From IMG/VR virus record IMGVR_UViG_3300017773_000150, positions 1 to 22,994 of that record: 22,994 bases of DNA. One strand, written 5' to 3'. Every line of letters begins with the position of its first letter. Position 1 is the first letter of the stretch. Below, piece after piece: positions 1-9,900 of the stretch. This DNA comes from a virus. The translations under genes and the position numbers were made by a program. The notes beneath the pieces were generated by a model. The model was given only the letters and a program-made list of their open reading frames with translations, had not been told where the DNA came from and searched no databases.

Positions 1-11
1 CAAAGAGTTTT

Positions 12-1937
12 TTAGAATGTTCCGCCGTCTAGAGTATTTGCCCAAGAGGCTACACCAGAAGTGTTCATGCTTAATATATAGTCAGAAGCAGTCGCGTTTC
101 CAGAAGGTTTCACAAGTCGAGTATATCCAGCATTTGAAGCAGCACCAATGAGCAAATCACCAACTGCTGTAGCTGAAATACCCTTAATTCGTAGAGCATC
201 TGAGTTTACTTCGACAGTAATATTGTCGTCGTTTACGTTGAGAGTGTTTCCTGATTTAGAAAGAGCATCTCCTGCAACGATTTGACCTGCACCTGAGAAC
301 TGAGATACAGTAAGTGCAGTACTACCAAGAGTAGGAGCACCATTGTGAGTAAAGACATAGCCGTTATCTGCGCCTACAGTACCTTCTTCTACGAAAGTAA
401 ACACGCCACCTGTCATTTCTGCAGAAACGTTGGCATCATCTGCTCGAGTAAGTACCCAAGCTGTAGAGCCATCGCCTACCGTAGTAACTACATAAATACC
501 GTTTTCTGCTCCAGAAGACTGGTCTTTAACAAGAATTCTGTTGCCCGCAACTACAGTTACACCGTCTAATTGCAGTGCAGCATTCGACCCAGAGTTTGTA
601 AGAGTTCCACCAGCATTATTATAGTTAGAAGCTAGGTTAGCAGTAGTAGCTAAACGTACAGAAGCTTTTACATCAAGAGCTTGTTTAATTGCGTCAACAT
701 ATTCTTTTGATACCAGAGAGTTTGCACCAAATCCAGTGCGATTCTTATATCCAGAAGGAACAGTAACTGTAGCAGTACCGTTTGGAGAAAGTACCAAATC
801 ACCGTTTGTGTTAGTAGTAGAAATTGTATTCGTATCTACGCGTACATTATCTACATCTAACTGCTGAAGACCCGCAAGCGAAGTAGTACTTACTCCAGGA
901 TTAAGCGCTGTACTACCTAAAGTAATAGCATTTACAGTTACAGCACCCGAAGATACTGAGAAGTCTGTAGAGTCAAAAGAAGCAACACCCTTATTACTTG
1001 ATGTAGCTAGTTCAGCTGCGATAGTGACTGTAGTACCTGTGGCGCTTGTATCAATACCTTCTCCGCCTGTGAAAGTAAAGGTTTCGCCAATAGTTGCCGC
1101 AGCATTACCAGAATCACTTGCAAGAGTTATGTCATTAGCAGTAATAGCACCTGAAGATGCTGTAAAGTGTGTGGAATCGAAAGAAGCAACACCTTTATTT
1201 GATGCACTTGCATCCTCCGCTTCAATGGTAAGAGTAACATCTGTTCCTGATTTTGCAACAGCAGTATCAATTCCTTCTCCGCCCACAATTCGTAAGTCAT
1301 CTGTAAGAAGTGCCGTGTCCGCAGTAGTAGAATCTGCGTCTACAGTAAGAGTTGCAGCAACATCCGTAAACGTAACTACACCTGAGCCGTTAGTAACGAG
1401 TGCTTGCCCACTAGTACCATCAGTGATTGGAAGTGTGTATTCTCCAGAAAATTCTACTTGCTTACTGAATTTAACTTTCTCTGCAGAGTTGGTTGTGTCG
1501 ATAGTAATATAGTTATTAGAGCCTTCACTGATAGTAAAAGCAGTAGCAGAATTATCCAGTAGTTTAAATTCTGTTGCCTGAGCACTTATATCTACACTGC
1601 CCGTAGTAAGTACTAAATTACTTGCAGGATTTAAAGTAAGATCTCCAGAAGAAGTATCAATATGATTTGTAGTATTATTTATACGAATATTGCCAGTAAG
1701 CAATTTATTAATTTTACTATTTGAGTCAACGATAATACCACTCGAAGCTGTAAGAATACCTGCTGTGTGGTCGAGCATATCTACATATACTTTACCGCCA
1801 ATTGCTATTACGGCATTATCTGCGGGAGCACCAATAAATAACTTGTCACTATTGTCCGAATATGCTAATTCACCTGCGGTAAGTGAGCCTGGTGCCGCAG
1901 TGGTGGTACTGCGTTTAATTTTGATTGTTTGAGCCAT
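12..1937 (-). CDS. Tail fibre-like virion protein
   Basis: A 641-aa Ser/Thr/Ala/Asp-rich protein with the beaded beta composition of phage tail fibres; likely role is host adsorption. Residues 1-40 hold an N-terminal module (KIKRSTTTAAPGSLTAGELA followed by KLFIG) that I recognise from marine phage fibres and that probably anchors it to the virion. Residues 219-344 contain two copies of a repeat starting GGEGIDT and including NKGVASFDST. Residues of about 410-545 carry a module with KEYVD, GNRILVKDQ, NGIYVV and LTRADDAN, common in tail fibres. The protein ends in TLDGGTF, shared with the next gene upstream. I see no intramolecular chaperone, peptidase S74 or lyase motif. The ATG is preceded by GGAGA at good spacing, 21 bases after the upstream stop. 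It is the last gene of the cassette driven by the promoter at 2752-2780. Fibre role is confident by composition and context; receptor is unknown. Confidence 0.78.
   Translation of the reverse strand: MAQTIKIKRSTTTAAPGSLTAGELAYSDNSDKLFIGAPADNAVIAIGGKVYVDMLDHTAGILTASSGIIVDSNSKINKLLTGNIRINNTTNHIDTSSGDLTLNPASNLVLTTGSVDISAQATEFKLLDNSATAFTISEGSNNYITIDTTNSAEKVKFSKQVEFSGEYTLPITDGTSGQALVTNGSGVVTFTDVAATLTVDADSTTADTALLTDDLRIVGGEGIDTAVAKSGTDVTLTIEAEDASASNKGVASFDSTHFTASSGAITANDITLASDSGNAAATIGETFTFTGGEGIDTSATGTTVTIAAELATSSNKGVASFDSTDFSVSSGAVTVNAITLGSTALNPGVSTTSLAGLQQLDVDNVRVDTNTISTTNTNGDLVLSPNGTATVTVPSGYKNRTGFGANSLVSKEYVDAIKQALDVKASVRLATTANLASNYNNAGGTLTNSGSNAALQLDGVTVVAGNRILVKDQSSGAENGIYVVTTVGDGSTAWVLTRADDANVSAEMTGGVFTFVEEGTVGADNGYVFTHNGAPTLGSTALTVSQFSGAGQIVAGDALSKSGNTLNVNDDNITVEVNSDALRIKGISATAVGDLLIGAASNAGYTRLVKPSGNATASDYILSMNTSGVASWANTLDGGTF
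912..1283 (-). repeat. Two-copy fibre repeat, 216-base period
   Basis: Inside the tail fibre gene, two copies of a repeat begin with GGEGIDT at residues 219 and 291, 72 residues (216 bases) apart. Both contain SNKGVASFDST followed by SSGA and an N-x-ITL motif. The second copy is shorter, about 52 residues. This is an internal duplication building the shaft of the fibre. Confidence 0.8.
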
Positions 1938-1958
1938 TTAGGGTCTCCTAGATTAGCC

Positions 1959-2390
1959 TTAAAAGGCTCCTGCGTCTAATGTGTCGGAATCTCCTGAACT
2001 GTCTCCTACTATTATAGGTACCCATTCATAAACTCCACTGCTAGTCTCGCGATATACTTTAAATTGTTCGTCGTTGGTATCGTACCAAGTGTCTCCTTCC
2101 GAAAGTGTAGATACACCAGCTACTATAGTTCCTGTAGGGGCTGTATCTGATCTAAAATTTTGGTCTGCTAGTTGTTGTAGCGCTAGCTGTACGTTGGTTG
2201 CTGTAATAGGACCATAGGGTTCTATTACGGTATTTGTTGCATCTTGATAGGTATTAGGAAGCACAAAGTTATTTACTTCCACATTTACATCTGATTGAGT
2301 AATATCTACAGATATCTCTTCCTGTCCTGTTACGGTTATATCCGTTACAGACTCAGTAACAGTTACTACTGTAGGATTCGTTATACTCAT
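1959..2390 (-). CDS. Small fibre-associated virion protein
   Basis: A 143-aa acidic protein. Residues 1-45 are a beta-rich Thr/Val/Glu segment. The middle (YGPITATNVQLALQQLADQ) resembles a short segment I know from marine phage fibre proteins. Residues of about 90-125 form a GDTWYD...FKVYRE...YEWV module, typical of small beta repeats in phage structural proteins. It ends in DTLDAGAF, very like the TLDGGTF end of the neighbouring 641-aa fibre, suggesting a common attachment or assembly signal. The start ATG overlaps the upstream stop by one base (TAATG), so translation is probably coupled. Likely an accessory fibre or fibre connector; this rests on composition and context, as no enzymatic motif is visible. 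Confidence 0.6.
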   Translation of the reverse strand: MSITNPTVVTVTESVTDITVTGQEEISVDITQSDVNVEVNNFVLPNTYQDATNTVIEPYGPITATNVQLALQQLADQNFRSDTAPTGTIVAGVSTLSEGDTWYDTNDEQFKVYRETSSGVYEWVPIIVGDSSGDSDTLDAGAF

Positions 2391-2731
2391 TATCGTGTAA
2401 CTTCTGGATTAAGAGTTATCTCTCCTTGAATTAGTCTACGAACAACTGCGTCTGCACTAGTATGTATCTCTAAATCATAAAAATATCTTCCTGCAGAAAG
2501 TGCAGAAGAGGTTGCGTTTCCAAGTTGCATTTTTACAACTCCTTGAGTGGCGGGAGTAAGTACAGTGCAAGTAAACGAAGCCGCAACAGTAGAAGCTGTC
2601 CTGCTTGACCGCATTTGAGCACGTGCAGAGTAGCCACTCAGATCCTTGATGGCTCCCAGCTCTTTAATTGTTAAGTTTATTGCAAAGTCGGAACCTTGAT
2701 CAATAACTAGGTTGTATACGGCTGCTGTCAT
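2390..2731 (-). CDS. Small BppU N-domain-like virion protein
   Basis: A 113-aa protein with the pattern DQGSDFAINLTIK, then DLSGYSARAQMRSS, then LSAGRYFYDLEIH, VVRRLIQGEITLNPEVTR. I recognise this as a widespread small phage beta-sandwich protein resembling the N-terminal domain of lactococcal phage BppU, a baseplate or tail-fibre adaptor. Full length for this type. It is the first gene after the promoter at 2752-2780; a GGAG sits 8 bases before the ATG, and the predicted leader is only about 14 bases. Its stop overlaps the next start (TAATG). Likely a structural adaptor at the tail tip or fibre base; the family resemblance is fairly clear but the exact function is inferred. Confidence 0.65.
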   Translation of the reverse strand: MTAAVYNLVIDQGSDFAINLTIKELGAIKDLSGYSARAQMRSSRTASTVAASFTCTVLTPATQGVVKMQLGNATSSALSAGRYFYDLEIHTSADAVVRRLIQGEITLNPEVTR

Positions 2732-2751
2732 TTCATTTTCTCCATTACAGA

Positions 2752-2780
2752 ATTATAGCCAACTTGAGGTGTTATGTCAA
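2752..2780 (-). promoter_or_regulatory. Consensus sigma70-type promoter (fibre cassette)
   Basis: On the minus strand TTGACA (2780-2775) and TATAAT (2757-2752) are separated by exactly 17 bases: a perfect match to the bacterial housekeeping promoter. An A-rich tract lies just upstream (about 2782-2793), like an UP element. Predicted transcription start is near 2745, giving a leader of about 14 bases that contains the GGAG ribosome binding site of the gene starting at 2731. It is oriented to drive the three adsorption genes. Confidence 0.88.
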
Positions 2781-2801
2781 GAATTATTTTTAACAAGGTG
2801 C

Positions 2802-3953
2802 TTAGTTAATGTTTGGATAGTACTTTTCGAGTGAAGTGAGATCAGAGTATAAGTTATACCAACCTTTGTCATTCTTTTCAACATTTAAAACGTCTGTAAA
2901 GTATTTTTCATACATTTCTACTACTCTATGCATATCGAAGTTATTCTCAGCCCACTTCCTACAAAAGCTTGGATCTATTTTATCAATATTTTTAGTTGCT
3001 TCGACAAAATCTCCAAAAGTTCTACATCTATACCCAGTTAGTCCGTGAAGATTATTTTCTGCAAAAGCGCCCCAGTCAGTAGTTATTGTAGGAGTACCTG
3101 AAAGTAATAACTCAACTTGTACCCCTCCAAAAGGTTCATGGTAAATAGAAGGCACATATGCTGCTTTTGCCTTTGACATAAGCTCTTTTCTAAGAGCAAC
3201 GTCTGCATAGCCTACTTCCTCTACATGATCCGGAACCGACGTATAGCCTAAGCCTGACATCTCTTGTACAATACCGCCTTGTCCTGCAACTTTTAACTTT
3301 ACGCCTGCTGCCTCTGCCGCTTGAATTGCAATATGTACTCCCTTTCCTTCATATACTCTACCCAAAAATAAAAAGTAATCCTCTTTTTCGTGTTTATCTC
3401 TGAATTCAAATTGAGACAGGTCAAAGTAGTTAGGTATAACTGTAGCATACCAATCTGTTTTGCACCTACCGGATGCTTCAGGGCCTCCCATAATATGCAT
3501 TAAGGCATAAGACTCAAATATTTTATACTTACAGAAAGTGCCGGAGCTATATCCTATTCCCGGCTCTACATTTATTAAGTCGGGAAAAGCATCACAAACT
3601 GCTTTGTGTCCCCATCCAAAAAACGCAAGAACAAAATCATACTTCTCTTTTCTTTTGTTTATTTCTTCTATGGTATTTTTATAGAAGGTATTATAAGCGT
3701 GATCTTTTACGTCAAACTTAAAAAAGTGCTCCTTCCAGTTATAGCTTCCATATGCTATTTCTAAGTCTTTGTTTGTGGTTACAGTAATGTGTTCGTCACA
3801 AGGAACATTTGAATCCTCATGTCCATAATGAAAAACAGTATGCCCCCTGCCCTCCATCATTTGACAAAATTTTACCACTTTTTGTGTGTATGCACACGCT
3901 ACGTAATCTAGGTTAGATACCGTATGGGGTAGTCCCAATACATGAAATCTCAT
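2802..3953 (-). CDS. GT4-like GT-B glycosyltransferase
   Basis: A 383-aa retaining-type glycosyltransferase of GT-B fold. The C-terminal half shows FLFLGRVYEGKGVHIAIQAA (from about residue 197), the usual start of the nucleotide-sugar domain, and EPFGGVQVE, an E-x7-E motif with glutamates at about residues 273 and 281, followed by LLSGTPTITTDWGAF. Such enzymes transfer a sugar from a nucleotide-sugar donor; donor and acceptor cannot be told from sequence. Length is normal and the protein looks intact and cytoplasmic, with no signal peptide or membrane anchor. It sits between the tip protein gene and the fibre cassette, in the same direction, 35 bases after the tip stop, with AAGGAAA about 10 bases before the ATG. 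The position suggests it glycosylates a virion protein, possibly the Thr-rich collagen-like tip; modification of host surface glycans is the alternative. It is unlike the T4 DNA glucosyltransferases. Confidence 0.85.
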   Translation of the reverse strand: MRFHVLGLPHTVSNLDYVACAYTQKVVKFCQMMEGRGHTVFHYGHEDSNVPCDEHITVTTNKDLEIAYGSYNWKEHFFKFDVKDHAYNTFYKNTIEEINKRKEKYDFVLAFFGWGHKAVCDAFPDLINVEPGIGYSSGTFCKYKIFESYALMHIMGGPEASGRCKTDWYATVIPNYFDLSQFEFRDKHEKEDYFLFLGRVYEGKGVHIAIQAAEAAGVKLKVAGQGGIVQEMSGLGYTSVPDHVEEVGYADVALRKELMSKAKAAYVPSIYHEPFGGVQVELLLSGTPTITTDWGAFAENNLHGLTGYRCRTFGDFVEATKNIDKIDPSFCRKWAENNFDMHRVVEMYEKYFTDVLNVEKNDKGWYNLYSDLTSLEKYYPNIN

Positions 3954-3969
3954 TACACTAATTTCCTTT

Positions 3970-3987
3970 TAAGTTTAAGTTTAAGTT
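3970..3987 (-). repeat. Three tandem AACTTA hexamers
   Basis: Three perfect AACTTA copies (TAAGTT on the plus strand) fill the gap between the tip gene stop and the ribosome binding site of the glycosyltransferase. They lie upstream of the AAGGAAA, so copy-number change would not alter its spacing to the start. Confidence 0.7.
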
Positions 3988-3988
3988 G

Positions 3989-6900
3989 TTAAGATAGTTT
4001 TCCTATTTTTACTCGAAGAGTACTACCGTCGTAAATTTCTATTTTTGTCGAGCTTATTGCTATCTTGCTTCCGTCTGATTCTGAAGAAACAGTTAAAGCA
4101 TCTGCACTAATAAATCCTCCATAGCTGCCAGTAGTAAGATCTTGAAAGCTTTGTCCAGAGGGAATAGTAGCCGCTGTAGTTGAGTTATTTTGCCACTGAT
4201 AAACTTTACCTGTTTGCACATCCCAATAAACATCGTTTTTTAGTACATCATTAGATCCTCTAAAGGATTGTATAAGCTCGTACTTGTTTGCATCAGTTTC
4301 TAATCCGTCCGTATCAAATACAATGGCATTTCCAGCCGAACCTGCAGGGCCGTCAGGTCCTGTAACACCTGTAACACCTGTATTTCCTCTAGAACCTGTA
4401 TCTCCATCAGGACCTTGGCTACCCGTATTTCCAACAGGGCCTGTATTACCTCTTGCACCCGTATCTCCTGCAGGACCTGTATCTCCATCAGGACCTTGAA
4501 CACCAGTATTACCTCGAGCACCTGTATCTCCATCGGGGCCTTGAACACCAGTATTTCCAACAGGACCTGTATTACCTCTTGCACCCGTATCTCCGTCAGG
4601 ACCTTGAACACCAGTATTACCTGTAGGGCCTACAGGACCTTGAGCACCCGTATCTCCGTCAGGACCTTGAACACCAGTATTACCTGTAGGGCCTACAGGA
4701 CCTTGAGCACCCGTATTACCTCGAGCACCTGTATCTCCGTCAGGACCTTGAACACCTGTATTTCCAGCAGGACCTTGAGTACCAGTATTACCTCGAGCAC
4801 CTGTATCTCCATCCGGACCTTGAACACCTGTATTTCCAGCAGGACCTTGAGTACCAGTATTACCTACAGGACCTTGAGTACCAGTATTACCTGTAGGGCC
4901 TACAACACCTTGGGCACCCGTATTTCCAACAGGACCTTGAGTACCTGTATCTCCGTCGGGTCCTGTGGCGCCTTGCTGCCCCTGAACTCCTGTTGCACCC
5001 TCAGGACCTGTAGCACCGGAAGAACCTTGAACACCTTGCTCTCCTTTCTGTCCTTTTATGAGAACAGGATCTTGAAAGTCGTCCTGAGTAATATCAGCAC
5101 TTGCTTTTTCTAACGCAGCTATAGTCCACTTAATATTTGTTATACCAGCTACCGTAGCATCTACATACCATCTATATTGAGAGTCTGTTTGTCCGCCTTG
5201 TACAGTTAACCAATACCCTCCGGTACTGATAAATACAGTAGGTGTTAGCCTAGTAAAATCACTTGTATTAGAAGAATTGTCTGCTCCTGCAAATATTTCT
5301 GCCCAATATGCAGTATCTGAACTAGGTACTCCTGACCTTCCACTATGATTTTGTAAAGCTACAAACACTTTCGAAGAGTATGATACTACGTTGCCTTGAG
5401 TGTAAGCGCTACCACTAGACCAGGCACTGATTGTAGGGGAAGTACTTAAAGTGTTATCAGGAGCTGTGCTATAATAAGAAAAAGATTGATTACCTGCAAT
5501 ACCTGTAGAACCTGCAGGACCTTGCTGACCAGAAGGGCCTACAATACCAGTACCTCCAGCAGGACCTTGAGTACCTGTATCTCCATCAGGGCCTTGAGTA
5601 CCAGTATTACCTGTAGGGCCTACAGGGCCTTGAGTACCAGTATTTCCAACAGGACCTTGACTACCTGTATCTCCATCAGGACCTTGAACACCTGTATTAC
5701 CTCTTGCACCCGTATCTCCACCAGGTCCTTGAGTACCAGTATTACCTACAGGACCTTGAGTACCAGTATTACCCCGAGCACCTGTATCTCCGTCAGGACC
5801 TTGACTACCTGTATCTCCATCAGGACCTTGAACACCTGTATTACCTGTAGGACCCACAACACCTTGACTACCTGTATCTCCATCAGGGCCTTGAACACCA
5901 GTATTACCTCGAGCACCCGTATCTCCGTCAGGTCCTTGACCACCTGTAGGACCTGCAACACCTGTATTACCTCGATTACCTGTGTCCCCGACAGGACCTT
6001 GAGCACCTGTATCTCCATCAGGGCCTGTAGCTCCTCGATTACCTGTGTCCCCGACAGGACCTTGAGCACCTGTATCTCCATCAGGACCTGTATCTCCTCG
6101 ATTACCTGTGTCCCCGACAGGACCTTGAGCACCTGTATCTCCATCAGGGCCTGTAGCTCCTCTCTCTCCTTTAGTGAATGTTTGTACTCTTGTAAAAGTT
6201 GTTTCAGCACCTAAGGAATCTTTTACTATAATGGTGAAGGTAAGTTTACCTGTTAGTCCTGGTAAAGCCGTTATTCCTGAATATCCTACTGTTGTAGTTT
6301 GCTCAACTGGAGAGGCACTACTGGCTGTGACCCCGTCCGCAGCTACTGCTGATACTCTGAACGAAGAGTTTGCGTAAGGTGAAGAATTATCATATGCTAA
6401 GTTTGTACTTCCTGATACTACTGAAATTATAGTGCCTGTATTAGTAAAATCTAAAGCATTACTGGCACTTACCGGAACCGTAGCATTATCATTCGTTAAT
6501 GAAATAGTTATCCCATCAAGTGCTCCGTCTGAGACTCCCTCAACTCCTCCAGTACTTGCACTTGCGTAATCAGCAGCACCCACTGTTGCCGCAACAAATG
6601 AAGAACCGACAGCATATGTTACTCCCGAAGTACCTGCAGTGGTATTCCAAGCTGCTTGATCTAGGCTTCCAAGACCAACTATGTTATAAGTTTTACCTAC
6701 AACAAAGCTTCCTGATAATTCATTATTATTGGGTTCGTAATTAGAGAAAACTACTTTTTGAGAAGTCTGTGTAGTTTGAGAGCCTCTTTTTACTTCATAT
6801 CTAAGCCAATAGTATCTACTGGTTTGTCCCGAGTCTATTACAGAATCTGTATAGGTATTTGAAGTAGTACTGCCAATATGTATAGCATTTGCTATATTAT

Positions 6901-9900
6901 TTACAGGGTTTCCGTTGCTATCTTTTCCGGACTTCCATATTTGTACCGTGTAATTTGCAGAATTAAAATTATCAGAGTTTTGCCAATTTAACTCAATGCC
7001 ACCCCTTTCATTTTGTGTAGCAGTAATAGTATTTGTTTTGACAGGTAAGGGTACTGCCATGTTAGCTACAGAAGGTATAGCAGGGGCTATTACTTGTGAG
7101 GGCTTGGCAGCAATTAAGTACCCTTCATCTGAGTGTTCTTCCGCTGTAATTTGAACCAAACAGTTTTCATTAAACTTTATATTGTCTATTCTGAACATCT
7201 TCTGCGACCAGCCAAATCTGCTGTAATTTATTCGCATAACGTCCCCGGCTCTTAATAAAACACCTTTAGGAACCATAGTGAAATTAATTTTTAAACCATG
7301 TCTTGAAGAATCTAAATATTGTTTTGCATTCATTCGGGCATTATAATAGTTTGTAACATAAGGCGTTCTCATGCTGCCCTTTTTTGGAACCATTCTATCT
7401 TCTTTGAGATAGTCAGAGTTAAACATCATTACAGAGCGCCCCTCAAACCTATTTTGAGGATCGTTTATTGTAAGATCTAGCTGATTATAAGTACCTTTTT
7501 GACCTACATCTTCAACACTGATAGAACCGATAATATCTTCTTCGTCTACTACTTCAACAGTATAAGACTCTCCATCTATCGATATGGTAGCAGGTGTTTG
7601 TGCTTTTCTTTTTACATCTAAAGAGTACTTACCATTTGAGTATCTTAGTATGCCGTTGAAATGGTTAAGCATGCTATTGATATTGGAAAACACAGATTTA
7701 GAAGTGTCTAGTACAACATTGGTTTGATGACGAGTAACGTGTCTTTGATTTTGTGCATCCCAGCCTAAATACCTCCAGTACTTGACATCATCCGCATCAT
7801 ATAAACTGTACCCAGAAGTATAAGAAGTTGTTGATTTATAGGTTTTAACTAAAGGATCTCCGTCAAAAGTAAATCTGTCACCATAGACAGGACTACCGCC
7901 TACAATGAAACGATTAATATCTAGTGCTAAAGTGCCGGATACAACACCTGTTAAAGATAGAGAAGCTGTAAGGCTGTTACTAGCATTATAAGTAACCAAA
8001 CCGTCAGACCCTGTATGTGTATGAAGTTTTCCATTTTTATAGTAAAGCTCTCCTGAATAAAAATATTTCCAATCTTCATGACGATGCGCAAGTTTACCTT
8101 TAACTTCCTTAAACTCTACAGAATAGCGTGTATCATTTCCATCCCCATTAGGCCTAGGAATAGTTATTGCTGAAGATACGCTTTTTACTTTTCCTTGCCA
8201 AAGAGTTTTTCCTGAGCTTGTAAACTTATACTCTGAGTTTATAGCAGGAGCTGTTTGAGCTAAAACTGTAACATTAGAACGCTCATCACAAGCTCGTGCT
8301 GCTGCAAAAAAACTTTCCTTATCTATATCAGCATCTATATCCAAACCTCTTCCATATCTAGAATCCGTTAAGTAGTCAAGTAGTTGCATGGCAGGATTTG
8401 TACTAACTCTTATATCTCTATTAGAAGTAAAAATCTTATAAGTGTCATTCTGAAGAGGAGGTTCAGAAAAAGGCGAGTCTACAGCAACTATTTTTGAAGT
8501 GCCTCCAGTATAAGCTGTTATTTTCTTTCTTTCAGGCTCTGACACACTTCCATCAGAGAAAACCCGAGTGAGCTCTATTTCTCTACCTATATAAGCTCCG
8601 GCTGCAGTTGATGCATTGGATGCCAGCTGAAAAGACTGTAAAGGAACTACATAAGTAGTCTCTTCAGTTAATGCGCTAGAATCTTCTGTTGTTTGTCCTA
8701 CGTTTTCAATAGTATTGTTATTTCTATTAGCTGGATAAGCATTCAGAGCTTCACCAGATTGACCAGTTTCTCTTCCATCTAAATCCGCTAAAATAGCAAT
8801 CATTTCTGATGCGTCAATTGCAGCTTGCTCAACCGCATTAGAGCTTCCTAATACAACGTCTACTCCGTCTCCTGAGGAGCTATTACTTACTGCCGTTATT
8901 TCCGGAGACATAGTTGCAGGAATAGTGCCTGTATGACCCGTATAGTCGGTTGTTACAAAATGTATTTTATTGCTGCTACCATCCTCGATATAGAAAGCAT
9001 TAAAGCTAGCAGTAGGATCTGTTTTAAACCTAACTCGAGTTTCAGCATTTCCATTCATATCAAGAATAGTATAAATATCTTCAATAACATGATTACCTAA
9101 AGAGACATCCGTGCTTCCACTAACTACATATTTTGAGGCTACAGTCTGTCCGATGTTAAAAGTGGAAGTAGCTACATCTGTTGTTGAGTAGTCAGGGTCT
9201 ATAACATAGGAAAAATCATAATTAAGACATGCAACTCCTTTTCCTCTTACAACAAAGTCTAGAGAAGGTATTGTGGTTTCTCCCTCTCCAATCGTATACT
9301 CACCTACTAGATAAGCTGTATCTAGTAGTTGATGATTAGCTCCCCAATAAGGTTCTGTACCTGAGTAATAATCTTGTGCAATTTTGAAATTATTTGAGTT
9401 ATGTAGAAGTATAGAATCTGCCTTTTGATTACTTGTACCTGCATGAAATTGCATTCTAACATCAATAGGGTTGTCAAATCTAGTGCCCTTTTCGTGGGTT
9501 ATACCTTTCCCTTGAGCAGAAGCTCCTATACCAGTAGCTGAAAAACCTTCTGGCGGATAATAATCATACTCTCTATAAAATCCATTGGCATCGTCGGTTG
9601 TCCATCTAACGCCTCCTCTACCAAAAATAGTTCCGAGGGCAGTAGCAATACTGCTGCTTCTCATATTTTGACCCGTTAGAGTGTCTCCTCTGTCAGCCCT
9701 TCCTGAACAAGTTACATCTACAGTTCCATTAGCAGTTTGATTTCCTCTAACACTTAAGTCGTTAGCATCTATACATATAGAAGAAGTATCATCAAAAAAT
9801 ATATCATATAAGCCTCCTACCTGACCTTCACAGATTGCATAGGCTACGAATACTTTTTTAGAGTCTGAATTTAAAGTGTCGACAAAAACAGGAATACTAT

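Noticed and set aside
4325-5053. Regularly spaced repeats that could suggest a CRISPR array
   Set aside because: The units are in-frame Gly-X-Y coding repeats inside the tip gene, without unique spacers or palindromic repeats.
4284-6214. Long plus-strand frames and alternate minus-strand frames over the collagen arrays
   Set aside because: They are low-complexity Thr/Ser/Ile or Val/Leu/Gln repeats produced by reading Gly-X-Y codons in other frames; no ribosome binding sites and no recognisable domains.
9460-9480. A TTGACA on the minus strand inside the tip gene
   Set aside because: No acceptable -10 at 16-18 bases, and it lies within coding sequence.
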